Position numbers and translations under genes: made by a program | In this document: piece after piece, positions 26,676 through 37,969 of the stretch | How the letters are laid out: each line of letters starts with the position of its first letter | How positions within the stretch are numbered: position 1 is the first letter of the stretch | The notes under the pieces: model-generated | What the model saw: the letters and a program-made list of their open reading frames with translations, nothing else | Databases searched by the model: none | What the model was told of the DNA's origin: nothing | Assembly (NCBI GenBank): GCA_016713525.1 | Contig: JADJOZ010000003.1 | Location: 372,001 to 436,000 of the forward strand | Length of the DNA stretch: 64,000 nt | Direction of reading: 5' to 3' | DNA from: Bacteroidota bacterium | GTDB taxonomy: Bacteria; Bacteroidota; Bacteroidia; AKYH767-A; OLB10

Positions 26676-29554
26676 ATGGCCTATTACAGTTTTGATGAAC
26701 GACACAACGGACCAAGCCGTACTCAACTTGATGAAATGCTTCGTACCAGTGGTGCAGCAGATTTGAATGATCTGATCAGCAAAACTATTCCTGCATCAAT
26801 CTTGCTCAAGGGTGAAATGGATCTTGAAGAATCTTATTCTGAGTATGAGTATTTATCGAAATTAAAGGCAACATCCCAAAAGAACAGAGTTTTTAAAAGT
26901 TATATTGGGTTAGGATATTTTAATACCATTGTTCCCGGAGTAATTCAACGTAATATTTTTGAAAATCCGGGTTGGTATACAGCATACACTCCTTATCAGG
27001 CCGAAATTTCTCAGGGTAGAATGGAAGCCTTGTTGAATTATCAAACCATGATTTGTGATTTGACCGGAATGGAACTGGCAAATGCTTCATTGCTTGATGA
27101 AGCCACTGCTGCAGCTGAAGCGATGCACATGTTTTTTGCTTCACGTTCCAGAGAGCAGGCTGCTACCGGAGTGAAAAAGTTTTTTGTGGCCGATAATTGC
27201 TATCCCCAAACAAAAGGTGTGCTGATAACACGTTCTGAGCCATTGGGAATTGAGCTTGTAACCGGAAATCCTGATACCTTCAGATTTGACAATACCTTTT
27301 TCGGTGCTTTGCTTCAATATCCAGGCGTTGATGGTAATGTTTCTGATTATTCCGGATTTGTTGCAGATGCAAAAAGTAAAGGTGTTTTTGTTGCAGTTGC
27401 TGCCGATATCATGAGTCTGGTATTGCTTTCTCCCCCCGGTGAATGGGGTGCAGATTGTGTGGTGGGTTCTTCGCAGCGTTTCGGTGTTCCATTAGGATAT
27501 GGCGGACCACATGCAGCATTTTTTGCAACTAAAAATGATTTCAAAAGAGATATTCCAGGAAGAATTATCGGAGTATCAATTGATGCTGCCGGAAATCGTG
27601 CTTGCGAATGGCACTCCAAACCCGTGAGCAACATATTAAACGTGATAAGGCAACTTCTAATATTTGTACCGCCCAGGTATTGCTGGCAGTTATGGCCGGA
27701 ATGTATGCAGTGTATCACGGACCAAAAGGGCTGAAAGCAATTGCCGGACAAATTCACAAACAAGCGCGAACGCTTGCTTATGGTTTGAAAAAATTAGGTT
27801 ACACTTTGGCTTATGATCAGTATTTTGATACTATAACTATTAATGCAGATTCAAATACCGGTAAAGTTGAATCATTAGCTGTTGCGAATGAAATGAATTT
27901 CAGATATCACAGCAATGGTTCTGTTTCAATCAGTGTGGATGAAACAACAACTAAGAATGATGTGGCCGGAATAATTGCTGTATTTGCAAAAGCTGCTTCA
28001 CGCGATTTTAAAAATAATGGTATCGGTACAGATGCAGATCCATCAGGATTGGAATCTCATAAACATTTCCGGAAGTCTGAATTTTTGTCACACCCTGTGT
28101 TTTCAGAATATCATTCTGAAACTAATATGTTGAGATATTTAAAGCGTCTTGAAAATAAAGACTTATCTCTTGCTCATTCCATGATTGCTTTGGGTTCATG
28201 CACCATGAAGCTGAATGCAACCAGTGAAATGGCACCGTTAAGCTGGCCTGAATTCAGTTCCATGCATCCTTTTGTGCCAGTGGATCAGGCTGCAGGTTAC
28301 CAGGAGATTATTGCTGATCTGGAGCGTGACCTGTGTGTAATCACCGGATTTGATGCTGTCTCTCTTCAACCTAATTCTGGGGCTCAGGGTGAGTATGCCG
28401 GCTTAATGGTTATCAGAAATTATTTCCTGAGCAAAGGTGAAGGACATCGTGATATTTCGTTGATTCCATCTTCTGCACATGGTACTAATCCTGCTTCTGC
28501 AGTTATGGCAGGTATGAAAGTGGTAGTTGTGAAATGTGATGAAAAAGGAAATATTGATGTGGCAGATTTGCGTGAGAAAGCCGAGAAGTATAGTAGACAG
28601 CTGGCATGTCTGATGGTTACTTATCCTTCGACACATGGAGTTTACGAATCTTCCATTAAAGAAATTACAAACATAATCCATCAACACGGTGGTCAGGTTT
28701 ATATGGATGGGGCCAACATGAATGCTCAGGTGGGTTTGACCAATCCGGGTATGATTGGTGCCGATGTTTGCCATTTAAATCTTCATAAAACTTTTGCCAT
28801 TCCACATGGTGGTGGTGGCCCCGGTATGGGACCTATTGGAGTTGCAAAACACCTGGCTCCATTTTTACCAGGACACCCTGTTGTTAAATGTGGAGGGTCG
28901 GCGAATACCACTCCGGTTTCTGCCGCTCCATGGGGAAGTGCCAGCATTTTATTGATTTCCTATGGGTATATTAAAATGATGGGAAGAACCGGTCTTCGTG
29001 AAGCAACACAAATTGCAATCCTGAATGCCAATTACATCCGTAAAAAATTAGAAAAACATTATCCGATTCTTTATCAAGGTGAAAATGGCAATGTGGCACA
29101 TGAGATGATTCTTGATTGTCGTGCATTTAAATTAAGTGCAGGCATTGAAGTAACCGATATTGCAAAACGATTAATGGATTATGGATTCCATGCACCAACT
29201 GTTTCATTCCCGGTAGCAGGAACTATCATGGTTGAACCAACAGAAAGTGAATCACAAGATGAACTGGACCGTTTTATTGATGCCATGATAAGTATCCGTC
29301 ATGAAATAGCTGAAGTTGAATCAGGATCTGTTAACAAAGACAATAATGTGCTTGTCAATGCTCCTCACACTGCAGCAGAATTAACGGCTGATGAATGGAA
29401 TTATCCCTATACCCGTCATAAAGCTGCTTATCCGTTGCCCTATGTTCAACAAGCAAAATTCTGGCCTTCTGTGAAGCGTGTCGACAATGCATTTGGTGAC
29501 AGAAATCTGGTTTGTACTTGTCCCGATGTTGAAAGCTACGCAGAAGCAATTTAG
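26676..29554 (+). CDS. gcvP: Glycine dehydrogenase (decarboxylating), P protein, frameshifted
   Basis: PLP-dependent P protein of the glycine cleavage system, a single-chain type of about 959 residues when the frame is restored. The start MAYYSFDERHNGPSRTQLD is the normal N-terminus; the frame also opens 14 codons upstream. The N-terminal half reads to SIDAAGNRA (about 27600); one base is missing near 27602-27605, after which MALQTREQHIKRDKATSNI continues in the next frame. The PLP lysine is about K705 in LNLHKTFAIPHGGGGPG. The break is not in a long homopolymer. The other glycine-cleavage genes are not nearby. Confidence 0.92.
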
Positions 29555-29556
29555 GG

Positions 29557-29870
29557 AATGATAAATGATAGATGATAAATGATAGATGGGGGCTGCTCAT
29601 CAGGATTAAGGATTAAGGATTAAGGAATGTGGTACCTCCGTAGGCCGCAAAATCCTTGATCCTTTTTCTTTTGTTACGAGTAGCTATTTAGCCTGCATAT
29701 ATAAAATGATAAATGATAGATGATAAATGATAGATGGGGGCTGCTCATCAGGATTAAGGATTAAGGATTAAGGATTAAGGATTAAGGATTAAGGATTAGG
29801 AATGTGGTACCTCCATAGGCCGCAAAATCCTGGATCCTTTCCTGTTTTCCTCACCACCCTGATGGCAATT
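29557..29870 (+). repeat. Tandem hairpin repeat, units 1 and 2, with GGATTAA heptads
   Basis: Two units of about 147 and 165 bases. Each has gataaatgatag motifs, then ggctgctcatca, a run of GGATTAA heptads (three in unit 1, six plus one imperfect in unit 2), a conserved core (ggtacctccgtaggccgc), and an aatccttgatcc segment followed by T-rich sequence. AAGGATTAAGG can pair with CCTTGATCCTT downstream across a loop of about 27 bases, so every unit can fold as a hairpin with a T-rich tail. No gene is present in 29555-29953. Confidence 0.9.
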
Positions 29871-29953
29871 TCATAATTATTTGAATTTAAATAGGTTATG
29901 TTTTTATTTATGGGTGTCTTGGGTGTCCCAGAAAGTTTTTGTAGCTTTATTTA

Positions 29954-31464
29954 ATGTTTATCCGGCAAAAGCGAAATATCAGTGGTAAGGTATCAAGTAC
30001 AAATAATTGATAAGAGTTCTGGAAGATATAAAGTGGTTCACATCTTGGGTGCACTTCTTCGAAAATTGAAATTCAGGAATTGCTTATAAAGGCCCGACAA
30101 TGGATGGTTGATCATTGCGGACAAATCAATTTTGATTTCGATGGAGAAAAGTTAAATGCGGAGAAATTACTCGATAGTATTACCGCTCATAAACAAGTTG
30201 GCTTAGAGCTAACGATAGGAAAGTTTTTGATTCCATTGGATTTGGAGTAATTGAAGATGAAATTTTTAAATGGTTAGTTCTGTATCGTTTAATTTATCCT
30301 AAAAGCAAATTAAAAACCACCGAATATTTACATCGATATCATGGTATTGATTATGATGAAAATCAAATTTACCGTTACTTAGACAAGCTCAATACAGTCA
30401 AAAAAAGAGATAGTTCAACAGATTAGTTTTGAACATACCAAACAAATACTAGATGGTGAAATCAGTATTGTTTTTACGATGTAACAACCATTTTATTTTG
30501 GAAATAGAAAAAGAAGATGAGTTGCGAAGGACAGGATTTTCAAAAAGAAGGCAAAAGCATCAAAATCCACAAATAGTTTTGGGCTTATTGGGTAGCTAGT
30601 AATGGATATCCGTTAGCCTATGAAATTTTCAATGGAAGTCAGTTTGAAGGTCATACCATGTTACCGGTTTTAGAATCATTTAAACGAAAGTATCAATTAG
30701 AACGCTTAGTGGTTGTAGCAGACTCAGGACTTCTCTCAAAGCCCAATGTGAAACTGTTAAAGAACAAAACTATGAGTTCATTATTGGAGCTAGAATAAAA
30801 GCAGAATCTTCGAGCATCAAGAAAAAAATACTTGACTTACGCTTGTCAAACCTGGAAACTGCTATCATCAAAAAAGAAGATCTGAAGCTCATTGTGAGCT
30901 ATTCGGAAAAACGAGCAAAGAAAGATTGTCATAACAGAGAGAGGTATCGCTCGATTGGAAAAGCAAATAACGACTGGTAAATTAAAAAAAGCCCACATCA
31001 ACAACAAAGGATATAATAAATACCTGAAAATTGACAATGAAATAATGGTACACATTGATTATAATAAGTTCTATGAAGATGCAAAATGGGATGGATTGAA
31101 AGGTTTATTTAACCAATAGTCCGCTTAAAACAAATGCAATTATAGAAAATTATAGTCATCATGGCAAATCGAAACTGCCTTTAGAGTATCGAAAACAGAT
31201 TTGAAAGTCAGGCCTATTTATCATCGATTACAAAAGCGAATTGAAGCTCACATTTGTCTGAATTTTGTAGCCTACAAAGTGTATAAAGAACTTGAGAGAA
31301 TATTGAAACAGAAGAAGTCTGCACTAACTCCAACAAAAGTAATAGAGATAGCTGCCAATTTGTTTGAGATAGAAGTTAAGTTACCTGGAAGCAAAGAAAG
31401 CATTAAGAAAAAACTGATTCTAACTGAGGAGCATAGAGAAATTGCTAACCTCTTTGATTTCTAA
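29954..31464 (+). pseudogene. Decayed IS1634/IS4-type transposase
   Basis: From ATG 29954 (MFIRQKRNISG) through fragments in several frames: IEIQELLIKARQWMVDHCG, TTEYLHRYHGIDYDENQIY, ASNGYPLAYEIFNGSQFEGH, VVVADSGLLS (a catalytic Asp) and, near the end, TAFRVSKTDLKVRPIYHRLQ with RIEAHICLNF, the IS4-type Y-R-E-K region. At least five frame breaks and stops make it dead; only the last 87 codons (31201-31464) remain open. GTGTCCCAG occurs near both ends (29923-29931 and 31466-31474) but in direct orientation, so I could not define inverted termini. The element interrupts the hairpin-repeat array. Confidence 0.8.
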
Positions 31465-31481
31465 GGTGTCCCAGTGAGAAA

Positions 31482-31990
31482 ACAGGTGATAGATGGGGCT
31501 GCTCATCAGGATTAAGGATTAAGGATTAAGGATTAAGGATTAAGGATTAAGGATTAAGGAATTGGTACCTCCATAGGCCGCAAAATCCTGGATCCTTTTT
31601 CTTTTGTTACGAGTAGCTATTTAGCCTGCATATAAAATGATAAATTATAGATGATAAATGATAGATGAGTTTCTGCTCAAAAAATACAGAGACATCAGGA
31701 TTAAGGATTAAGGATTAAGGATTAAGGATTAGGAATTAAGGAATGTGTTACCTCCGTAGGCCGCAACATCCTTTATCCTTTTTCTTTTGTTACGAGTAGC
31801 TATTTAGCCTGCATATATAAAATGATAAATGATAGATGATAAATGATAGATGGGGGCTGCTCATCAGGATTAAGGATTAAGGATTAAGGATTAAGGATTA
31901 AGGAATGTGGTACCTCCATAGGCCGCAAAATCCTTGATCCTTTTTCTTTATTTACAAGTTGATATTTTTCCAGCTTATGATAAATGATAG
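31482..31990 (+). repeat. Tandem hairpin repeat, units 3 to 5, with GGATTAA heptads
   Basis: Three further units of the array at 29557-29870, about 150-185 bases each. Heptad counts are seven (unit 3), four plus imperfect copies (unit 4) and five (unit 5). The cores ggtacctccataggccgc and tacctccgtaggccgc and the tail cttttgttacgagtagctat are conserved. Unit 4 carries an extra insertion (gtttctgctcaaaaaatac). No gene is seen in 31465-32334; ORFs called there read through repeats. Confidence 0.9.
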
Positions 31991-32285
31991 ATGGAATGCT
32001 GCTCAGACTACAGAACTCCCCTTATTACCTATGACAAATGACTTACTTCTTCAATATTCAATTCTTGTTAAATGATATTCAATAAAATCATCTTGAAAAC
32101 GAGAAACAGCCAACCTTAGCAGCTAAACTTTTAACCCCGTAGTAGTGTTCCACTCTGCCGGGCTGGCTTTCAACCTACAACATTTAACCCCTCGATCCGC
32201 CAACCGGGAGTACTCAGGTCATGCTTGTCACTTCGCACACCCCCCTCCAACATCTTTCCTTTACGCTTCACTCAGTTCAAGCTTT

Positions 32286-32318
32286 CAACTTACAACTTAC
32301 AACTTACAACTTACAACC
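32286..32318 (+). repeat. Nonamer microsatellite (acttacaac)
   Basis: Four near-perfect head-to-tail copies of a 9-base unit, cttacaact/acttacaac, just downstream of the thioredoxin gene (minus strand). The flanking 32100-32285 is more GC-rich than its surroundings and has no supported gene. Confidence 0.8.
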
Positions 32319-32334
32319 TTGCCCCTTGTCACTA

Positions 32335-32820
32335 TTAAGGATATTCTTTCGAAATGGCTTCAGGTGTCCATTGCTGGAGGAAGTCGATTACTTTTTTCTC
32401 GCTATATCCTTCACCTTCTTCCAGGTATCCGGTATTTTAAGTATGAAGCCGGTTTCCGCTTCCATCCAGAATGACAAACACAGGAAAGCCAAAGCGTTGA
32501 GGTTTCCCCAAACGGTTTAATGCTTCATTATTTTTATTTTCTTTACTGTAATTCAGGTGTAATACAATGTAATTGGCATTAATGATGGAATCAACAGTTG
32601 TGGTTTCATGACTCCATTTGTAAAACAAGCGGCACCATTTACACCAATTCCCACCGACCTGAACAAGTACATGTTTCCCTTTTGCTTTGGCTTTGGTAAC
32701 GGCTTCATTGATTTCTAATGAGCCATCTGCTAGTGGATTATAGATTTTGAATTCTTCAGTCTGGGCATTTACATTCGAGAAAAGCAATATTATTACGATG
32801 AGTGAAATCAGGTATTTCAT
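32335..32820 (-). CDS. Secreted thioredoxin-family protein with an in-frame stop
   Basis: An exported thiol-disulfide protein. The signal peptide is MKYLISLIVIILLFSNVNAQ, and the redox motif C60-K-W-C63 lies in GGNWCKWCRLF, the form seen in Bacteroidota periplasmic thioredoxins. The frame hits TAA at 32437-32439 after GNRLHT, yet the same frame continues with good coding sequence (NTGYLEEGEGYSEKKVIDF) to a second TAA at 32335. Restored length is 161 residues, which completes the last strand and helix of the fold. The stop is probably a substitution from CAA, either an error or a recent mutation. Confidence 0.82.
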
Positions 32821-32895
32821 GGTATTATATTTTTGATGAGGATGCTAAATTGACAATTTGGAAGGTATTAAGCAAACTATAACCTTATAAAAATA

Positions 32896-32923
32896 AAAAA
32901 ACAGGATTACGGTCCTGTTTTTT
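32896..32923 (-). terminator. Bidirectional terminator downstream of the SLC13 gene
   Basis: AAAAAACAGGA (32896-32906) pairs with TCCTGTTTTTT (32913-32923) over a 6-base loop. On the minus strand it follows the SLC13 transporter gene by about 150 bases. Confidence 0.75.
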
Positions 32924-33072
32924 CCGGCCTTGGCCGGTGTTGGTTTTTGGAATATTTAAATACTAATCTGGTAAATCAGTTGCTTTAATAGCAGAATCAA
33001 AACTAATGAACCGTTTGTATACAGAAAATTAAAGTATGCTGAATGGGAAAAAATGGGATCTGGATGGGAAAA

Positions 33073-34832
33073 TCAGAGTGGGTAGAGGTAGGGAGCCATT
33101 ATAAGAATGACAACTATCAAGATCAAGGTTACCAGACTGCCTGTTTTTACAAAATCACGGAATTTGTATCCACCCGGTCCATATACTAAAATACAGCTGG
33201 GTTCGAAAGGAGTAATCATGGATACAGAAGCGGAGAGCATTACGGTTAGTGCAAATGTTATTGGATTAACCTGCATGGTTTCGGCTGCTTCAAGGGCAAC
33301 AGGTAGTACTACCATGGCCGCAGCTGCATTCGACATGGGTTGGGTGAGGAATACAGTTAATAGCGAAAATGCTGCCATTACAGCTATTGGGCCAATGCCA
33401 CCGAATAGGGAAATAATATGATCGGCGAGGAAAGTTGCAGTTCCGGTTTTTTCCATAGCAATTCCAAACGATGTCATTCCACCAATCAATACCAGTAAAT
33501 TCCATTCAATTTTCTGATATGCCTCTTCTGTTTTAATGCATTTAAATGCAACACAAAGAAATGCTGCAAGCATAAATGCTATTGAAAGCGGAATGATTTC
33601 AAAGGTTCCTAATACCAGAGCTCCAGCAAAAAAACAGAAGGTCAGCAATGCATTTCTTTTGTTTTTGGGGCTGCAAAATTATATTCCTGTAAAACAGTAA
33701 AATCACCACGTTTGCGACGGTATTCAATATTCACAGCTGGCCCTTGAATTAACAGCCGATCGCCGATTTTAATTTCGGTATCACCGATTTTATCCGATAA
33801 TGTTTGACCTTCCCTGTTAATAGCCATTACCAGTAAGCCGAAGCGGCGTTTGAACTGTGCTTCCCGAATGGTTTGTCCTAAAAAGTCATTGGTAGGAGTA
33901 ACGAAAATCTCAACAATCTTAATATCATCCGTAATCATATCTCCGGGTGCCAGTGCTTCAGAGTATATATCAAGACCAAGTGATTGTTTCATTCGCAACA
34001 AATCTTCAATATTCCCCTCAAGCAATAAAATATCATTTTCCTCAATACTGGAATATCCGTTTGCCATCATATTTTGCTTATCGCGGATGATGTTAAGAAT
34101 TTTAAATCCTGATGTGCTAAGAAGTGTATCACGAACTTTCTGGTTGACCATCACAGAATTTGGTTTCACCAATACCTCTGTAAAATAGTGTTTCTGTTCA
34201 AGTTCCTTCACCATGTTTACTTCTTTTTTTCCAGGAAGTAATCGCACACCAATAGTTGCCATAAAAACTATTCCAATCACCATCATTACAAATCCGATTA
34301 GAGTGAAGTCGAACATACCAAAAGTGGCATATCCGTTTTTACCTAAATAGGCATTCACAGCAATATTTGTAGAGGTACCAATTACAGTGCATGTACCTCC
34401 AAGTATGGATGCAAAGGCTACAGGCATGAGTATTTTCGAGGGACTTATCCGCAATTTTCTGCACATACTAACAACTGGAGCCACATACATGGCAGTTACA
34501 GTAGTGTTGTTCATGAATGCTGAGGTGAAACCAACTGTAGACATGATGTAAGTAGGTAACCACTTCAAACGCTTTTTCGGAATTTTAATGAATTTATCTC
34601 CGATAATTTCTAGAATACCTGCCTTTTGCATAGCACCACTGACCACAAAAATGGAAGCAAGCATAATTATGAAATCACTTCCAAAACCTTTAAATGCTTC
34701 TGCAGGAGTAAGTATACCTAAAGATGTAAGAATTATTAATAAGCCAACAGTGATTAAGTCTACTGAAAATTTTTCAGTAGCAAAAAGTATAATGGCAACT
34801 ATCAATAATCCAAGCACTAATGCTATTTCCAT
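33073..34832 (-). CDS. SLC13/DASS-type permease with central RCK_C domains, frameshifted
   Basis: Restored length is about 586 residues, of the anion symporter type with two TrkA-C (RCK_C) domains between the two membrane halves. The first half (34832-33642) has MNNTTVTAMYVAPVV and GGTCTVIGTSTNI, the ion/substrate-site motifs, then the soluble RCK_C part (EILEGNIEDL-like region, GDRLLIQGP). The frame breaks at a T4 run (33657-33660 plus strand); one more base joins PKTKR to NALLTFCFFAGALVLG. The second half ends with PMSNAAAAMVVLPVAL and TPFEPSCILVYGPGGY. The substrate (sulfate, dicarboxylate or other) is not identifiable. Confidence 0.88.
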
Positions 34833-34982
34833 CCAGTAATTTCAAATCAGTTAGCGAATTAACAAAGAAAAAATTAATTCTTAGTTGTTTTTTGATGATG
34901 CTGATATTAAATGAAAATTATTTTAAAAATAATTATCGATGCATGCTTCTGAGGGCCAATATATTATAAGATAAAATGTAAA

Positions 34983-35020
34983 AAAAGAGGGGATATCAAT
35001 TTAATGACATCCCCTCTTTT
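34983..35020 (-). terminator. Terminator after the T9SS-secreted propeller protein
   Basis: AAAAGAGGGGAT (34983-34994) pairs perfectly with ATCCCCTCTTTT (35009-35020) around a 14-base loop. On the minus strand it lies 18 bases after the stop of the gene ending at 35039 and is followed by Ts. Confidence 0.85.
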
Positions 35021-35038
35021 AAGTTTTGATTGAATTGA

Positions 35039-37969
35039 TTATTCTACTACTAATCTTGCTCTTTCTGTTTGTAGTTCAGTTGTAAGTTCAACAATATAAA
35101 TGCCAGCCTGAACTCCGGTTAAATTAATTTCTATTTGTTGAGGTCCTTCTTCATTACCAACAGAACTTTCCATTACCAACTGACCTTTCATGTCGATGAT
35201 TCTCATACTTTGATTAGAACCATTTCCATTAAATTGAATAGTTGCTGATGTTCTGGCAGGATTTGGATAAATTTGGAATTTATCGGAACTGGTAACTGCA
35301 CCACTAAAGCTTAATCTGCAATTTGGAATTATATTTAATATTAAAGTTGAAGATGAGCCACACGAGTTTGATGCATTTACAGTAACGTTTCCTTGTCCGG
35401 TTCCCCAAACAGAATTTATTGCATTTGTTCCCTGACCGGAAGATATTATTCCGTTTGATAATGTCCAGTTATAAGCAGTTGCTCCTGCTACAGGTGCTAC
35501 AGAAAATTCTACTGGAGAATTGTTACAGAAAATAGCCGGAGAAGAGAATATGCTGTTTGGTCTGAGTGGAATCTGATTATTAATTGTTTTGCATCTTGGA
35601 GTACTTGCACCGCAGGCACTGTTTGCTATTACACAAACACTTTGATTTTGATTATAACCAGAAGGCACGGAAATCGTAACTGAATTATTCGCCGTTGTGT
35701 AAGGTGAAGGATTACCGTCAATAGTTGTACCGGCATAAGGGAAACTCCATGTGTAAGAAGTTGCGCCAGGAACAGGGACTACAGAATAAACTTCAGGATT
35801 TCCACCGCAAAGACTGGTAACACCGCTAAGCACTCCGGGACGAGTTGGCGACGCTGAAATTGTGAGACAACGTGAACCCGTTGAAGAAGTACCACCGCAA
35901 GCCAATGAAGCGGTAACACATAAATTGCCGGTTGTATATGCAGGGAATGTAACCTCAACAATATTGCCTAAAAGATTTAAAGGCGTTATTACAGCTCCGG
36001 GAACCGAAAAAGTCCATGTAAACAATTCTGCTCCTGCAGGTACATTTACAGAATAAGTTTGAGTTGTACCGGGACAACCAACAACACTTCCAGTTATAGG
36101 TGCCGGAACACTTACCAAAGAACGAATTGAATAGCAATTTGTGTTTGTCTGACCACATCCGTTTGATCCTTTAACACAAACTGTATACCCTGTAACATTC
36201 GGTGTTGTTGGGCCAGTTTGCATATAAACTTCATTTGCAATAGTGGAATATGGGCCAGCACTGAAAGGTCCCAGATTAGATGTGGAGAATAAAGCACCTG
36301 CAGGACCTGTCCATACATATCTGATGTTTTGACCGGTTACAACTCTTGCAGTAAAATATTCAATATTCCCCGTACAAGTTGAAGATGGTCCGGAAAGAAT
36401 TTTAGCAGTATTTAATGGCCCCGTTGTGCTTACAAGAACTTCGGCAGAGCCGGATGTAGTTCCATTTGGACAAAGATTATCAGAATAATAAGTAAGATTG
36501 TATGTTGTGTTGGCAACTGGAGAAACCGAAACAACTGTTGTGCTTAGATTGGATGATTGCACCGGTCCACCATTAATTGAATACAGAAAAGGAGCATTGC
36601 CTGTAAAATCAATAGTAAGATTGGCAGACTGACCAGTACAAATGCTTTCATTTCCGCTTATGCTTGCTGTGATACTTCCCGGAGCACAATTGAAAAGTAA
36701 TTTTGTGAACCAAATATCAATATCTCCTAAATTAACATCAACATCACCATCATTACTTGTTGAATTTCCAACAAATAAATAACCATTCTGTATTTCTATA
36801 ATTTTAGATCCCTGTTCATCGCCGGTTCCGCCTAATGTTTTTTGCCATTCAATAGTTCCGATATTATTTATTTTTATCATCCATGAATCTCCAAAGCCAC
36901 CTTGATATCCGGTTACATCTCCATCAGCTGAATTAGATAATCCTGCAATGATATATCCGCCATCAGTAGTTTGTGAAATTCTGCTGGCCCTGTCTGTTTG
37001 AGATCCACCATATGTTTTTGTCCATTCAATTGCTCCCAAAGTAGTTACTTTAACAACAAAAATATCACTCACGCCCTGAAAGCCGGTTACATCAATATCA
37101 CTGGAAAAAGTGTAACCAGTCATTATATAACCACCATCTGATGTTTGAATGCAACTTCTCATTTGTTCTATTGAGCTGCCTCCATAGTTTTTCTCCCAGA
37201 TTACATTCCCGGAAGCATCTGTTTTTGCGAGCCAATAATCAAATAGTCCGTAATTAGCGGCAACACCTCCTGAATTGGAAGTGCTGACTGCTGAAAATAT
37301 GTAGCCACCATCTGTAGTTTGTTCAACAGTATAACCATTCTCATCACCATTTCCACCTAACATTCTTTGCCAAGACAAATTTCCGCTTGCATCCAGTTTA
37401 ACTAACCAGCCATCACGGATACCTTTCCTTCCGGAAACATCTCCATCATTTGAGTATGACCATCCGCTACAAGCATATCCACCATCACTGGTTTGTATAA
37501 TATATCTGAACTCTTCTTCTGAAGTTCCACCAAGTGATTTTTGCCATTGAATCACACCGGCATTGTCAAGTTTAACAACCCAGCAATCTTTATTGCCCTG
37601 ATATCCGGAAACATCTCCATCTGAAGATTCAGTCCATCCTGCAATTGCATAACCACCATCTGATGTTTGAATGATATTGTATGGTACGTCATCATTTGAG
37701 CCACCTATAGACTTTTGCCATTGAATAGTTCCCAGATTATCTGTTTTGTAAACCCACCAGTCACTGCCACCATGATTTCCTGAAACATTTATATCATTTG
37801 ATGTTGACCGGCCGGCAAAAACATAACCACCATCTGTAGTGATTTGCATAGTTGCTCCTGCATCAGTTGAACTTCCACCATATGATTGCTGCCATTGAAT
37901 GACAGGTGCCTGGGCATTTATTGAGCCAACCAGGGCAGTGGCTACCAGAAATGTTAATAATTTTTTCAT
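35039..37969 (-). CDS. T9SS-secreted protein: seven TDGGY repeats, PKD-like domains, type A sorting domain
   Basis: A 976-residue secreted protein. I start at MKKLLTFLVATALVGSINAQ (37969), a signal peptide; the frame opens 17 codons earlier. Residues about 24-425 hold seven repeats of about 56 residues with the core IIQTSDGGYAIAG, followed by DxDVSG and a Trp-Val-Lys-Leu strand, consistent with a seven-bladed propeller. Several Ig/PKD-like domains rich in Cys, Ser and Gly follow. The C-terminus (FQIYPNPARTSATIQF through GIYIVELTTE) is a T9SS type A sorting domain. It is expected on the cell surface; ligand unknown. Its single-gene unit ends at a strong terminator. Confidence 0.85.
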   Translation of the reverse strand: MKKLLTFLVATALVGSINAQAPVIQWQQSYGGSSTDAGATMQITTDGGYVFAGRSTSNDINVSGNHGGSDWWVYKTDNLGTIQWQKSIGGSNDDVPYNIIQTSDGGYAIAGWTESSDGDVSGYQGNKDCWVVKLDNAGVIQWQKSLGGTSEEEFRYIIQTSDGGYACSGWSYSNDGDVSGRKGIRDGWLVKLDASGNLSWQRMLGGNGDENGYTVEQTTDGGYIFSAVSTSNSGGVAANYGLFDYWLAKTDASGNVIWEKNYGGSSIEQMRSCIQTSDGGYIMTGYTFSSDIDVTGFQGVSDIFVVKVTTLGAIEWTKTYGGSQTDRASRISQTTDGGYIIAGLSNSADGDVTGYQGGFGDSWMIKINNIGTIEWQKTLGGTGDEQGSKIIEIQNGYLFVGNSTSNDGDVDVNLGDIDIWFTKLLFNCAPGSITASISGNESICTGQSANLTIDFTGNAPFLYSINGGPVQSSNLSTTVVSVSPVANTTYNLTYYSDNLCPNGTTSGSAEVLVSTTGPLNTAKILSGPSSTCTGNIEYFTARVVTGQNIRYVWTGPAGALFSTSNLGPFSAGPYSTIANEVYMQTGPTTPNVTGYTVCVKGSNGCGQTNTNCYSIRSLVSVPAPITGSVVGCPGTTQTYSVNVPAGAELFTWTFSVPGAVITPLNLLGNIVEVTFPAYTTGNLCVTASLACGGTSSTGSRCLTISASPTRPGVLSGVTSLCGGNPEVYSVVPVPGATSYTWSFPYAGTTIDGNPSPYTTANNSVTISVPSGYNQNQSVCVIANSACGASTPRCKTINNQIPLRPNSIFSSPAIFCNNSPVEFSVAPVAGATAYNWTLSNGIISSGQGTNAINSVWGTGQGNVTVNASNSCGSSSTLILNIIPNCRLSFSGAVTSSDKFQIYPNPARTSATIQFNGNGSNQSMRIIDMKGQLVMESSVGNEEGPQQIEINLTGVQAGIYIVELTTELQTERARLVVE

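Noticed and set aside
28403..28774. 123-codon minus-strand ORF inside gcvP
   Set aside because: It is a shadow of the strongly conserved P-protein frame on the other strand.
29923..31474. GTGTCCCAG at both sides of the IS1634-type relic as terminal inverted repeats
   Set aside because: Both copies have the same orientation, so they are not an inverted pair; they could equally be a chance match or a direct duplication.
29557..31990. CRISPR-like array
   Set aside because: Units are about 150-185 bases with internal heptad microsatellites; there are no short repeats with unique spacers and no cas genes nearby.
32145..32520. Overlapping plus-strand ORFs of 99-109 codons
   Set aside because: They run through the nonamer repeat and antisense to the thioredoxin gene; the products are low-complexity and have no recognisable fold.
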